Positions 1 through 17,378 of a stretch of DNA of 64,000 nt are shown here, piece after piece; the first letter of the stretch is position 1; each line of letters starts with the position of its first letter. This DNA is from Phylloscopus collybita. Lineage: Eukaryota > Chordata > Aves > Passeriformes > Phylloscopidae. Where the stretch lies: contig JAJNNQ010000075.1 of assembly GCA_027886175.1 (NCBI GenBank), positions 33,200,501 to 33,264,500 on the forward strand, given 5' to 3'. The notes beneath the pieces were generated by a model. That model saw only the letters and a list, made by a program, of their open reading frames with translations. It was not told the origin of the DNA and ran no database searches. The position numbers were made by a program, and so were the translations under genes.

Positions 1-674
1 CCTGGAGCCTGACGTGTCTACAGATTCAATCTTTGGGGATAGGTGATGCAGAAATGAATCAAGTTTTACATCAAGCTGAAGCATGGATGAGAGGAATAAG
101 AAGAGTTCTTTGTAGACAGGAAAGGGATCTCCTGACTACGGAAAACCACCAGGAATTTACAAGAAAACTCTCAAATCCTATTGGTGTACAGTAGAACAAT
201 CCTTCTTAAAGGCATGTTTCTATTCCTTTTCAGAAAATGCAAATGAAATATCACCCCATGGCAAAGCTTAAATTATACCATTCACCTTGTTTTGCTCCCA
301 TGACAGTCCCTGCACTCCTGTGAGGTCTTTGGCACCAGTTCCCAGCCTGGCCCTGGCATCTTTCTCCACAACTGCTAGCAGCTGTCCACAAGCAGGACGT
401 AATACTGACCATAATCACGTCTAGAACTGCCAGTTCAGACCCACAATGCCACTAAAATGCACCTCTTTCACTGTAGGTGTAACTGCCCAACAGCTTATTT
501 CCCACCTGGGACATCCAAATGTGAAAATATGCTGCTTCACTACCCGTGGGTTTCTTTACCTGGCTGTTACTGCAGATGTGGACCAGCAGGCAGTACTGCC
601 CTCCTTCTCCATAATACTCAACCTCTGCCCTGCACAGAGGTTGAGTATTGGGACTTTGGGACAACAGTTGCTCC
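1..674. other. SULF1 intron sequence left of the LTR, unassigned
   Basis: No exon was recognised. In particular, the SULF1 exon expected after GYRT is absent. Open frames of up to 156 codons around 446-922 overlap the LTR and its microsatellite and have no protein-family features. Sequence at 290-674 is less AT-rich and could be an old, unrecognised repeat. Confidence 0.6.
611..647. repeat. Perfect 15-bp inverted repeat (hairpin), 7-nt loop
   Basis: Arm aatactcaacctctg at 611-625 and its exact reverse complement cagaggttgagtatt at 633-647, around the loop ccctgca. It lies 27 bp from the edge of the antisense LTR. Its function is unknown. It may be a structural piece of an unrecognised repeat. 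Confidence 0.9.
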
Positions 675-835
675 TGCTGTGGTTTAATCCCAGTCAGCAG
701 CTCAGTACCACTCAGTTGCTCTCTCACTACCCACCCCTTGTCACAGTGGGATGGGGAGGAGAATGGGAAAGAAGGCAAAATCCACGGATTGAGATAAGGT
801 AAGTTTGACAATTTAAATAAAATGTAATAATAATA

Positions 836-866
<31 letters not shown>

Positions 867-1285
867 GTAATTATGGGAGACAACAAAAAGAGAGAGAAAT
901 TAACCCCACAAAAAACTCCCAACCCCCCAAGTAGTGCACAATAGAACTATTCACCACTCATTCAGCAATATCCAACCAGTTTCCAAGCAGCACTCGCTGG
1001 CCAGCTTTCCCCAGTTTATGTACTGAGCATGATGCCCTATGGTGTGGAATATCCCACTGGCTGGGTTAGATCAGCTGTGTCTCCTCCCAAATTCTTGTGC
1101 CCCTCCAGGCCTCTTGCTGCCAGAGCATAAGATGCAGAAAAGTTTTGACTTAGTATATGCGCTACTTAGCAACAACTAAAAACTTTGTTGCGCTATCAAG
1201 ATTATTCTCATGCTAAATCCAAAACACAACACTACAGCATCTGCTAGGGAGGGAATGAACTCTGTCACAGCCAAGAATGGCTTCA
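675..1285 (-). mobile_element. Avian endogenous retrovirus LTR (solo-type), antisense, diverged
   Basis: On the minus strand this reads as the same LTR family as the copy at 21592-22157. Shared blocks include the region around TAGTTGTTGCTAAGTAG, TAGTATAAGTCAAAAC-like sequence, GGGGCACAAGAA and the terminal GGGATTAAACCACAGCA. The right edge (5' end of the LTR) is degraded, so about 1285 is approximate. The left edge is placed at the TG at 675. It carries an internal (TAA)n tract. It sits in a SULF1 intron in the same orientation as the gene. No internal retroviral genes were recognised next to it. It is more diverged at its ends than the other copy. Confidence 0.8.
825..867. repeat. (TAA)n microsatellite
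   Basis: About 14 near-perfect TAA units interrupted once by TAG, lying inside the antisense LTR close to its 3' part. It is probably a slippage expansion of an A/T-rich stretch of the LTR and a likely length polymorphism. Confidence 0.95.
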
Positions 1286-1330
1286 TTCCAGGCAGTGTTT
1301 TAAGAGCAATTGCTGAGTATGTCACCTTCA

Positions 1331-6735
<5,405 letters not shown>

Positions 6736-6971
6736 CTAGCTCCACATCTTGATCATCTGTGAGTACAAGGATGATATTTGGTCTGATATTTTTTCGTTCC
6801 TGCTGTACACGTCCTCTGAACCTTGGGGACTTGATGGTGGAACAATGACTTGTTAGCATTTCAGTACTGAGCATCACCAACATGAGTGCAAACCAAGAAG
6901 GCTTCATAGTAATTCCAGTATTTAGATGAAAAAAACTGATCCAGAAGTGGCTGAACTCTATTTTTCAAGAC
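6736..6971 (-). CDS. SULF1: SULF1 first coding exon: 5' UTR end, start codon, signal peptide, metal-binding DD
   Basis: SULF1 is a secreted, cell-surface-associated sulfatase that removes 6-O-sulfate from heparan sulfate and so tunes Wnt, FGF and BMP signalling (family knowledge). Coding runs from 6907 down to 6736: 57 codons plus one base. Seen: a hydrophobic signal peptide at about residues 1-22 ([20 protein letters not shown]), a basic stretch with SPRFRGR, and then the strand [17 protein letters not shown]. Asp51 and Asp52 of its TDD are the first Ca2+ ligands of the sulfatase fold. The peptide matches the known SULF1 N-terminus closely. The exon opens after a good acceptor (CTTTTCCTTCCTACAG|G at 6972/6971) and ends at CTAG|GTGAG (6736/6735), phase 1. 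The 64-nt leader part contains no other ATG. The start has A at -3, a favourable Kozak context. SULF2 is the paralogue; the sequence fits SULF1 better. Confidence 0.96.
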
Positions 6972-7278
6972 CTGTAGGAAGGAAAAGAAACTCTGTTCAA
7001 GCAATAAATAAACTTCCAGTCATACATTGAAAGGATGACACTTAGCCTGACACATACCATTTAACATGATTATAAGCCATATTGTCGAATGAGAGCTTTA
7101 TTCTGTCATTTTCTAAGAATAAACTCGGTCATTCTGCAACTATGCTCTCTCAAATAATTTTTGCTTGAAGTCATGCCTGTATTTTGTATAGACATGACTT
7201 CTGGTAAATTCCTCACAGTGCTCCTTCTCCTACACCCCACACCTCTTTTCGTGCAGCTTGGTTCCTTACATTCAGTAC

Positions 7279-7338
7279 CTGGGCACAGTAAAAAATTGCC
7301 GGGATGCAGACGTGTTCAGAACATCTGTAGGAGGAGCC
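7279..7338 (-). other. Candidate SULF1 5' UTR exon (weak)
   Basis: A 60-nt segment bounded on the minus strand by a strong acceptor (GCTTTTTCCTTCTCACAG|GG at 7339/7338) and a donor-like GCCCAG|GTACTG (7279/7278). It lies 307 bp upstream of the start-codon exon. SULF1 genes have non-coding upstream exons in other vertebrates (known), but I cannot match this sequence to one. Splice signals alone occur often by chance. Confidence 0.2.
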
Positions 7339-7671
7339 CTGTGAGAAGGAAAAAGCAGAAGGCTTGTCAGTCAGAGACCTCAGTACTGTGGCTGTGCTTC
7401 AAAGTCTCCAGAACTCTTTGTTACAGCTTCTTTCTCTGTCCTGAAAGAAAAGAGTAGAAAAAAATTGCATTCTGCATGGCTCTCCTACTTAATTTAATAC
7501 CGAACCTATGCAGGGGTTGGATGGTACCTTGGCTGCTAGAGGTAGAGGGCATGTATCTCACATCGTCAGACACAGGTGCTTTTCCAATATTTATAGTGAG
7601 ATTCTGAGAACAAGCATTAATTCCAGCATATGATACCTGGCAAGCACCAACGCTGTTTCAGGTTAACTCAC

Positions 7672-7766
7672 CTGCATGAGAGACTAAACCCTTAAAAAGC
7701 AGAGGGGAGAGCATGCCTGTCATTTGCAGTCTGCATGGGATCACTGTGTGAAAAGTCATCTTCCCA
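7672..7766 (-). other. Candidate SULF1 5' UTR exon (weak)
   Basis: A 95-nt minus-strand segment with a consensus-perfect donor, CATGCAG|GTGAGT (7672/7671), preceded by a plausible acceptor, GCTTTCTTGTCAG|TGGG (7767/7766). It lies about 700 bp upstream of the SULF1 start-codon exon. No homology is recognised. It is offered only because both borders are good. Confidence 0.2.
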
Positions 7767-9182
7767 CTGACAAGAAAGCTCATATTAAATGACAGTCCAT
7801 ATGATCTTACCCAGCATTGTGAAAGAGCACAACCACCCCTCAATCAATCAACGACAGAGCTGAGCTCCTCATCCATAATGTACAGTACCTCTGCCACAGC
7901 CTCGCCCCTGATACTCCGCTTCCAGACTTGTCTCAGTGCCTTATCAGAACCCTCTCTCCGTGCCTGTCAGTCAAACAGCCTTGCTTTTGTAAGACCTGCT
8001 GCAAGCACAGAGGCTTGGCTTTGCTGCAGCACATTTAAACCTGTGACTGAAAATGACTGATTGGTCTGGAGAGGAAGGGGTAGCCACTTACACTTTGACA
8101 TTTTTGGCATTGCTGACTGCAGCTCTGCAAAACCCGTCTGCAACACAAGGGAAGGGAGGGAATATCTGGGGGCAAAAAGGAAGGGGGTGGGAAAGAAACT
8201 ACAGAGTCATGCTTATTCCCTCCAGGGTATTGACCTGCCACATACATTTTTTCTGGTTTTATTCTGGGACTGTGGATAAAAGCATGGCAATATCGGTCAA
8301 TTAAAACAAACTTCACAAAACCACCCAAGCCCAAGAACAATCAAGAAGTTTGCCCAAAGGGAAGACTGCATGGGAACTGGGGTGCACCTTACATAATTAG
8401 ACTGGAACATAAATCATGACATCTGTGCACCCACACCTGAAACTTCAGACACAGAAACTTGAGCCACAAACAGATTAATAAACAGCAACAATGAGAGCAA
8501 CACAGAAGACAAAAGGCACCCCCAATCACTCACCTAAAAATGCGTTAATAGGGAGATGCTCTAAATTTCAGGGGAAGAAACCACAGCAGAGGGAGGGGAT
8601 GGGACTTGGTGCTGGACTGCTAGAAAAAGGATCGTGTTCTTGTTTCCACATACACCTTTTATTTTAAGCTTCGCAAGCTAAACAGTTTCATGCTCCTCAC
8701 TCTGGCAGGCTGTAATTACACCAGAAGAGTGTGAATGTCTTTAAAAGGAAAATCCAAGTGTCTGTGGCAGAGAAATCTTGTCTTTCATTGTCTCTGCACC
8801 AACCAACACTCCAGCCCTCCGCTAAGATTACAGTACTGCAAAGTCAATACAGGGGATTGCCATCAAACAGCAAATGCTATTTCAGAGATTACACAACATT
8901 CAGATAAGAAACTGGAAGTCTGTAATTAGTCTGGATGGACTTTTAAAAATAGTTCCATTTCCATGTGAATGTTCTTAAGTCACATAAAAACTGACAAGAG
9001 CCCCAAAGACCTAGGTTACCGGAGAAGTCAGCTTTCTTCTGACAGACACCAGGTACATGCTCCTGGTGCAAAAGCAGAAATACAATGTCTCTAGATGTCT
9101 GATCTTTAAATAGCGAAACTTTGACTCACATCACAAAGCACGAAAGGCTATGTGAAGTGAGACTCAATGTTTAGTTTCTTAC

Positions 9183-9297
9183 CTCAGTTGTACGGCAAAC
9201 TTTTTCAGACAATGTTGACCCAGAAAGTGCAGTCATCCTGACTGCGCTGAGCAAACATTGGCACCAACGTGTTTGAATAATCCCTCACCGTACGAAA
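9183..9297 (-). other. Candidate SULF1 5' UTR exon (weak)
   Basis: A 115-nt minus-strand segment ending in ACTGAG|GTAAGA (9183/9182) with a possible acceptor AACTTTCAG|TTTCG (9298/9297), whose pyrimidine tract is poor. It keeps several CpGs in an otherwise CpG-poor region, which can mean constraint. A second donor-like ACG|GTGAGG lies inside. Confidence 0.15.
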
Positions 9298-11066
9298 CTG
9301 AAAGTTCCTGACAACTACACCTCAGTGCTAATAAAATTTACACTAATCCAAATGGACATTAACAAGTATTCTTCATTTCAACCTGTCTGGTCTTTATTAG
9401 TTAGTTTTTTAAAACTTTCCTGTAGCATGTTTGAGGCACCTTAGGCAGGTCTTTGCTAAAAATAAGAGCATGAAAGTTTCTCTTCCCACTCTTAACTTTT
9501 TTCTCCTTGATGGATAAAGGAAAATATCAGGACAGATCTATACATATAAAATTAATTATTCAAGTTTTATTGAATGGTTCTTATACAAGACCACATTAAT
9601 GCCATGTTTTGTTGCTCATATTTCAGTTTTGCGTATAGCAAATTCTTATTAAAAGGTGATCTTTGACAACTTGTCCTTTTACAGCCTGTTTCCCAGTCCT
9701 AGAAGGAAATGAAGTAAAGAAAACTGTCAAAGTACAGGGTTGATAGGGAAGACAAGGCTGCGATGTTTGTGTTGGATACTGGCTGGTAGCATGTAAGTGC
9801 CCCTGCAGATACTGCAATTTGTCTTGAGAAACAGACAAAACCAGGAGAAATTCTAAAAAAGACCTTTTCAAAGTTACATGGGGAAGCAAACTGTAATTTT
9901 TTTTCTTAAGAAATCAAGATGGTACTACAAAATGCGTTTTTTCTAGCCAAATAAACAAGTGCTGATCTAACTTCCATATGGGAATTTCAGAGTATATTTT
10001 TCTTATAGAAGATACCTATGATAACCGAATTGTAGTTAGAAAATAAATTAAACCAGAAGAATCCAAAGAAACTATTTTTTTTCCCACAGAAGCAGAAATG
10101 CATGGTTTGCAATCACCTTTCAAGGAATAAAATCTGAAAACGTGCATCTTTAGTTGTTCCTATGCAGCCGGTATTACAACATGCAGTCCAGGGACATATT
10201 GGTGTGGAGAACTAATTACCCATGAAACTTGAATTACACTGGCAGAGCACTGCAAAGAAAGGCTACAGTGCCACTTCGTGAGGTGTGGCATAAAAAACTA
10301 TGAGGACTTTATTTCTAGGTCTCTTAAGATAGTATCTTTCAGTGACTTAGAAGGAAAGCAAAGGGCAGAACAGTATCTTTTGAAAGTCTGTAGATTTGTT
10401 ACTCATATTGATCCAGGACTGTTCAAGATTTTTCATGGCGTTGACTGAAAGTGCTTAGTTTGGAACACAACAAAAGGCAGCCAGTATTCAAAACAGAGCA
10501 TTTGCCACTTTGTTCTCATGTCCACATTTTCACTCAGTTCACTTAAAATGCCATTTCGTGTTTGGCCCATAAAAATCTGTCCAGAGTATGCACCTTGTCT
10601 ATGAAACAGGGCACTGAGTATGCACATGAATACGCCATTATATGTTTTAAAGATACATGAACTTATTCATATTTAATATTCTACAAATGTGTCTTCCACA
10701 TATTGTTGCACAGGGAATCTGGCTTACATGAACACATTTCCTGTTTGTAAATCTGACATCAAATGTGGGGATACTGAGTAATGATACTGGACATATGTCC
10801 ATCTCCAGTACCATGTGCTATGCAATGATCCACATCAGTAATTCATGACCAAGAGGTAACAAAGGGCAAACAACTTCATCTTCTCTGCATTAGTGCCTTC
10901 TTTTGAGCATGAACATTGAGGCACTGTATTATCCAAAACCATATGTTAAGGTCCACGGTCCTAGTGGTCTTTCCTTTGAAACAAAAATGGATCACACAAT
11001 AAAGGAAACAGTGGTAATAATAACAATACTACTAGTAATAATGTGGACTGTAATTGTGGAGCTTAA

Positions 11067-11250
11067 GAATCACAGAATCATTAGGGTTGGAAGGGAACTC
11101 CAGAGATCATCTAGTCCAAACCTCCTGCTATGGCAGCACAGGCCTCAGGTGTATCAGTCACTACCCCCAGTTTTGTATCATCAACAAACATGAGAATGAG
11201 AATTCTGGCTTCTGTTCCCCAGATATTAGTAATAAATATGCCCAGTAAAT
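11067..11250 (-). mobile_element. CR1 LINE 3' fragment
   Basis: It opens with the reverse complement of a CR1 3' end: agaatcacagaatcattagg, then the typical ggttggaagggaactccagagatcatctagtcca block. Further on it has the diverged agttttgtatcatcaacaaa and cagatattagtaataaatatgccc pieces known from CR1 3' regions. It is 5'-truncated, as CR1 copies usually are. The right edge is approximate. Confidence 0.88.
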
Positions 11251-14070
11251 TGAGAATGTAAGGTATCACAGGGTTCTTATATCAATAAATTTCTAATGCA
11301 GCACCTATTTGTGTTGTGCTCCTCTTTACTAGCCAGCATCCTACAGATTTTATTTCTGTAGTTAGATTTCCCTGCCTCCATAAATTGACACAGTTGTATG
11401 TAATTAAGATATAGTCCACAAACAAATGTTTTGAAACTCAGGGCATTTTTTAAATTTTCTGACAAGGGCAAGGAACTTGCACAAAAATACATCAAATGCA
11501 TGGAAAAGAAGCAGAAGGCCTTGTCATTGCGAGTGTTAAGTTGCATCGTTCTCTTTATGCAAAAGATAATCTTGGATAATTTTTTCTTAGAGGCTTCTCT
11601 GATAAATAAATGGATAAAACCTCTAAAAGAAACAAATCCTCAGATATCAATCACCACAAGAAAATGAGCTTTTATTCTTCACCTCAAACATAAGAGCATC
11701 TTCCTATGTATCTCACCTATGACCTGTCATCTTGACAGTTTTCATTTAATGAGCTTTTTTCACAGGGATAAGATCCCAGTGCTCTCTCTTTCCTTAAAGT
11801 CAGACTTTCAATAAGAAAAAAAGAGAAAGACAAAGGACAACTAGAAAAACTCCCATAATTCAGAGTTGGGATTCTGCTATTGTCAGTGTTTTGTAATTTC
11901 CAGTATGAACTTGGAGACTGGTTACATTGCTGAGCACCTCCTCAGCATAACTTCAAAAACCTGCCAGTCTGCCTGTAGTGACAAAAATCACCATCAGTGT
12001 CATCATGTCAGCTGAAGATGGTTTCAACCATCCATAACCCTACAAATGTCAGATTCAGGGTTTACACCTACCATTATATGTTGTATGCTTCAAATTAAGA
12101 TGTGTCCACCTGACATTGCTGCTGTATCTGAGAACATTTTGCATACACAGAAACTCCAAGATGAAAGAACGTGAAAGGGATTTTCTGGGCCACACAAATA
12201 CAGCTTCTGTGAATCTTTGATGTTTGTGTCAAAGGGTGTGTGGACCTCTCTAAGTCTCACATGGTCTGTGCTGTGAATCATAACAAGCATGTGGTTTGAG
12301 ACTCTACAAAATTAGCAACTTCCTAAGATTAGTAATTGCATGAAGATTGTGCAGACAGACTGAAACTACATAATAAAAGGTCAGTGAGGCGAGATGCTCA
12401 TCTGCACCCAGCAACCTAGTAGTTCAGGGGTCTTAAATCTCTCCCTTAAATCATATTGCCTTGACAACTAGAGGGTTGTAACACCCTACAACAACAATAA
12501 CAACTCTCACTTTCACTAATACAGTGAAGCACTTCAGTGGAAAAAGCTGTTGACAGATGACTGTTTTAAGTTTAGCAATGTTAAAGCTCTTCTCACATTT
12601 TACTCTTCTATCTCGTATTTAAAGGCAAACACTGCAATCTCAGACTACCAGCACAGCGGCGTAAATCTGCAGGTCGGTTTCCTGTGGGAATATTGAGCCT
12701 GCAGCCATGGGAAACACATTTACAGTACAGCAGAAGTCAGGAAAAAGCAAGATTTACCATTTCTTCTTAAAGGTTAATCCCCTAATCTAGGTTGTAAAGT
12801 ACAGGATTTACAATGAACACCAAGAATGTAGTTCCTATCTGGGTCTAATCTAATCATTATCTATTGGATTTCCAACACACTTAACTAATCAATCAGGTAT
12901 CTTCTCCCCTTTCAAATGCAATCTGTGTATTCTAATGATGGATCCTCAGTGCCTCAGGCTAGATTAATTTAAAGTAACTATAATTTAACGTAATTGCAGG
13001 TAGGGAGAATCATAACCTTATATTACGTTTTTACATTGTAATTTTGCAAACAGTTACCGACAGGAAAAGAAAAAGCTTGCAGTGACTTGAAAGTGTAATG
13101 CAGGCTTGCTAACCCACTTTTATTGCTTTGTACAGGTTAAGGGATAAAGTTAGAAGTTAGTAGCTAGGAGTTTCCAACACTTCATCTGTTAGGGTGAAAC
13201 AACAAACTTCAGTAACATTTTAAAAATATGCAAACAAGTGTAGGAGAAATGATCTACCTTTGAGAAAAGAAAAACATGTATTTCATTTTAATGCTGCTAG
13301 TAATAATGCTGAATAAAACATTAAAGAAAATTAAAATTAATGTTTTTATATTAACTTCAAATCTGTGGAAGTTTCAAAACAAAATTCCCACATATTTTTC
13401 AGTAAGAAGAATGCCCACTGCTAAGTTACAAACTTCTAATAATATACAGTTACCCACATTTATTTCTCACCATCTGATTTACTTTGTTTTAGAATTTCAT
13501 ATTTCAACACAGCCAAAGAGTGCACTTGTCATACAAAAGAGCCTGGTATAATTGAGCCAGATGACGTGCCCCACAAGTAAAATCAGCCATTCATGAAAGC
13601 TGGTCACCAGAGGCCATTTCAAACAATGCACATTTCAAAGTAATCTAAAGTAATCCCTTTTTTCTACTGATTTGGTTTCCAGGCAGTCTTAAGCACATGT
13701 GTGCAGCAAACAGGAGGCTTATTAAAACCTCATGTTATATTGGAGGCTATAATGCCATTGCCTTGTGATTGAATTCCATGTCTGTTAGTCTTCAAAGAGA
13801 GGGAAAAAATAAATTAAATTTATATGCTTATTACACATGAGTGTCATGATACGTGCAGTTTATTAGCACTTGCTAAATAATTAAGACTGAGAGAGATAAT
13901 TAGATGTGCACTAGGCTCCAAGCAGGCTTCTGATATCAGATTTTTTTTTATCTTTAAAGGAAGTGGCTTTCCAGCTAGAAGGTAATATAATTACTAAAAG
14001 ACTCCAATTATTTTCCAAATATAAAGACTAAATTCTGTGTATGAGAGAATCTCAGGTAATTTTGAATTCC
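11251..14070. other. Unassigned AT-rich DNA
   Basis: No exon, RNA gene or repeat family recognised. The ORFs (up to about 91 codons) are AT-rich and low in complexity and look like chance frames. Confidence 0.55.
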
Positions 14071-14106
14071 ATTTTAAACCCTATAGCTATTTTAAACCAT
14101 ATAGCT
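14071..14106. repeat. 18-bp tandem duplication
   Basis: attttaaaccctatagct at 14071-14088 is followed directly by the same unit with one mismatch at 14089-14106. It sits just left of another short tandem array. Confidence 0.9.
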
Positions 14107-14120
14107 ATTTTTTGCTATAT

Positions 14121-14167
14121 GCAAATAGCATTATATGTAAATAGCATTATATGTAAATAGCATTATG
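14121..14167. repeat. 16-bp tandem array, three copies
   Basis: The unit gtaaatagcattatat occurs at 14121-14136 (one mismatch), 14137-14152 and, partly, 14153-14167. The unit has no homology I recognise. Confidence 0.92.
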
Positions 14168-14203
14168 CCCCGCTTGCTAGCTTCAGCAGTGTGGGGCATT
14201 ATG
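14161..14203. repeat. 11-bp inverted repeat with 21-nt spacer
   Basis: cattatgcccc (14161-14171) pairs with ggggcattatg (14193-14203) with one mismatch. The left arm overlaps the last unit of the 16-bp array, so array and hairpin form one small structured block. Confidence 0.75.
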
Positions 14204-16939
14204 AAAATGTACTACACAATAGCACACTGACAATTCAGTGGTTCAGGAAGTAGTCCTGCATTGGGAGATCGTACCACAGAGGTGAACAACAGCAACACAG
14301 TTTGCACATTTCTTTAAATCCCTGTTTAAGTTCCCTGGCTTTAGAAACCGCGCAAGACCATAGCTTTCCACATCTCCTCTGGAGAGAAAACTCTTCATTA
14401 ATAAGTTTCCTTTCCAGATATGTTGACTGCCCCTCAGATGTCACAGGGAAGGGTTAGGGTAGGTGGTGCCATCATGGGGGTGGGTAGTCTTGAGTGGGAG
14501 CTGAGCCTAACCCAGGGCTGCTCTGGCCACTCTCCTCACTGACTGCCCAGGGGAAGCAACAGCAGCTCATGGGGACCAGAGGAGTTTGCATAAGGACTGA
14601 AGGGGTAGGAATTGCCTGCATGAATCTACACAAGTGTATGTCTGTAAACATCACCTGCATTTCTAGGAGACAAATGTATTTTTAATTGTATTGTCAGAGG
14701 ATGGACTACTCAGAAACACCATAGGATTTTAGATAGATGCCATCCTCTGGATAGCCAGGGGAGTCAGGCAGTTCTAAGTGCTTTTGGAAAATTTCTTCTA
14801 TTACACTACAGTGCAGGAAGTAATTTATTTTAAGTACCAGCACTTTGTGTGCTTACATACAGTGAATATGCTCTTGCGCACCTAGGTCCACTACAGATTG
14901 CATATGGTGTCTGTTGACTTTTTCTTTCACTTTCAGGTCTGGATTCCTAGCCTAATAATTTTTTTTTAATATAATCCCATTATATTCTAATGAGTTTTAC
15001 TTTCAATAAGTTCAAACTGAATTTAATAGGACTACTAAGATATGCACCAATGCCTCAGGTCCTGAGTTCTGTTTTTAAAGCAAGATCTCTCCTACTATGG
15101 TACTGCTTTCTGTCAAGCAATTTTCCCAGTCTTGGCACAATATAAATTCTGCCTTCACTGATATACATGTAAAATATCCTTGACAGGCCAAGAAATGTGT
15201 TTTCAAATAAACTCCTCCCTGACAAACCTGTACTATAGAGAAGCCAGCCTACTATTAATAGTAAACAGACAGACAAAACAAAACAATCTGTTATAAAAAA
15301 CCCCATACTTCATATCCTTTTCCATAAAGACTCGTCAGCAAGGAAGATTCATTGACTTGAGGCACTGCTGAGAACACCACCCTGCCATCAACCTTACTTT
15401 TAATCTCCTTTGTAATCAGGAAGCCCTTGGAGTTCCCCAAGCTCTGTTTTCTGGTGGTACACAAGGTAGAACCCCAGCTACCAAGAACATGGGGGACAAG
15501 TGTCTGCTATCACGGTAATCCTCCCAGTCCTCTTGCCTCCCCTCACCTTGCTGTCCTACAGTCCCCACTCAAGAACACACCTGACTCACCATGGGAAAAC
15601 TCAGAAAGTCATTTACACATTGTCCTGATCTATCAGGTGAAAATGGTTTAGTACAGGAATGGCAGCAAATGTGAGCAAGGAGTACAACTGATGGATTTTA
15701 CTGCCAAATACAGGTGTCTGAGACTTACTTAACCTCTGATTTATGTTCTGCTGTGCAAATGAAATAAGCTCCTTAAAACAACTTCCTGCAGGCTCTTCAG
15801 TCCTGGTGCAACAATACTTTAAGATCTTTGGTATCTTTATTTCAGAAAACATCCAAGCATCAATTGCACATGAAGAAAAGCCAAAATGTGCAACACATCA
15901 GAATATAGACTTTCATCTGAAAGCTCAATTCATAAAAGCCTGAAATTAGAGTCACATTTGGCTGTTCAAGGACAGAATATACCATGTACAGCTTATTTGT
16001 CTGAGGAATATCAATTATTCCAGCCTGAATTCTGAAAATCCATCCTCAAAGTGCTGTTTGAAAATAATCTTCAGTCTGAGATCTAAAAGACTCAAGAACA
16101 ACTTGCTGAAATTATTCTGTGAAAAACTTTATCTCAGAAAACATTTTGAAGGGATAGCACATATAAATGCACTTTTATTTTCCTAGTGAAAATGCCTGGG
16201 AAAACACTTTCTTCATCTTTAAAGTACACATACAGGTATTTCAATTTCAGTGGCTTCTGTAGATGAGAGAACACTTTTAAAGCATGGAAGACGAAGATGC
16301 ATATATTGAGGCAGACATTTTTTTGTTTCCAATGCACTTCTTATTAAGCAAAGTTTCTATTTAGCAATGAAGAGACACTATTTTATACCATCTTAATTTT
16401 TTATAAATATAGGTAACTGTGTATTTTTATATATCATTAATTTTAAGCCTGGTCATGAGCCAAGGTTCTACCCAGGTGCTCAGCACATATTGAATATTTT
16501 TTTCCAGGAATGGTGGAGCAGGCAGTCCATCTTATGTTGCAACACTGGACTGTGCATTATGCACAGAGAAGGGAAGACGGGAACTTGGTAATTGTTAGGC
16601 AGAAGCTTCTGGATAATGCAGCATGGGTCAGAAACACCAAGGACTAGGATGTATAGGAAGTCACACCCAGACAATTGAGAGGAGTTAAGAGAGGCAAAGA
16701 ATAGGACCATTGTGTTTTTCTTCATTTTGTGTAGGAAGAAATTTGAGAGGCATCTCATTTTACAGTTATTATTGTGGGGAAACCATCAACGTTTGCTTTA
16801 CTGGATGGTTGGGGTTTTTTTCCCTAAATGTAGGTAAACTGTTCTTATATGAAAGGTGTCTCATAAACTGTGTCAATAACCCAATTCAGGAATGTTTAGA
16901 CCAGTAGAGAATCCGCTCCTCTGTCCTTGGCAGCTCAGC
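14204..16939. other. Unassigned DNA
   Basis: Only short ORFs without family features. No repeat family or RNA gene was recognised. Confidence 0.55.
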
Positions 16940-17378
16940 TGTGAGGTCAGACCAGGTTGCTCAGGGCTTTACCAAGTCAGGTTTGAAAACCCCAAGAGTG
17001 AACACTGCCCAAATGCTCTGGGGCCCTATTCCACTGCTTAACAGTTCTGAGAGTGAAATTTGTTCTTCTTTATACCAGTCTGAACGTTTTATATTTCAAG
17101 TTATGTCCATTGCCTTCTTGCCTTGTCCTCCTGCCATGCATGACTGCCAAGAATGAGGCTCTGTCTTATCAGTGACCTCTCTCTCGTTGGAACCCTCCAA
17201 AGCTTCTCTTTGCTCCAGGCTGAACAACCCTTCTCCTCTAACTTCTTCACACAGGACAAGGACTCCAGCCCCCAAACAACTTGAGGACCACCTGCCAAAC
17301 ACACTCCAGTTTATTGATGTTTATTGATATGTTTCCCATATTGGAAACCTAGAGCTGGACATAATATTTAAGACAATC
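16940..17378 (-). mobile_element. CR1 LINE fragment, antisense
   Basis: The reverse complement of a CR1 3' coding and tail region. The order is gaccaggttgctcagggctt, then the 'ccaaatgctctggggccct...ccactgctta' block, then the 'gctccaggctgaacaaccc' block, then 'acactccagtttattgatg' and 'gagctggacataatattt'. These follow each other as in CR1. The copy is diverged, lacks the extreme 3' end, and has frame-breaking changes throughout. Confidence 0.85.

Larger units (their letters stand above)
6972..11066. other. Sequence upstream of the SULF1 start exon; no confirmed gene
   Basis: On the gene's strand this is the intron or promoter-proximal DNA immediately 5' of the start-codon exon. Apart from the three weak exon candidates listed, I see unique AT-rich sequence and short chance ORFs. 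No CpG island or TATA-type core promoter stands out. Confidence 0.6.

Noticed and set aside
452..922. 156-codon minus-strand ORF
   Set aside because: It spans the LTR and reads the (TAA)n tract as a tyrosine run; no protein family features.
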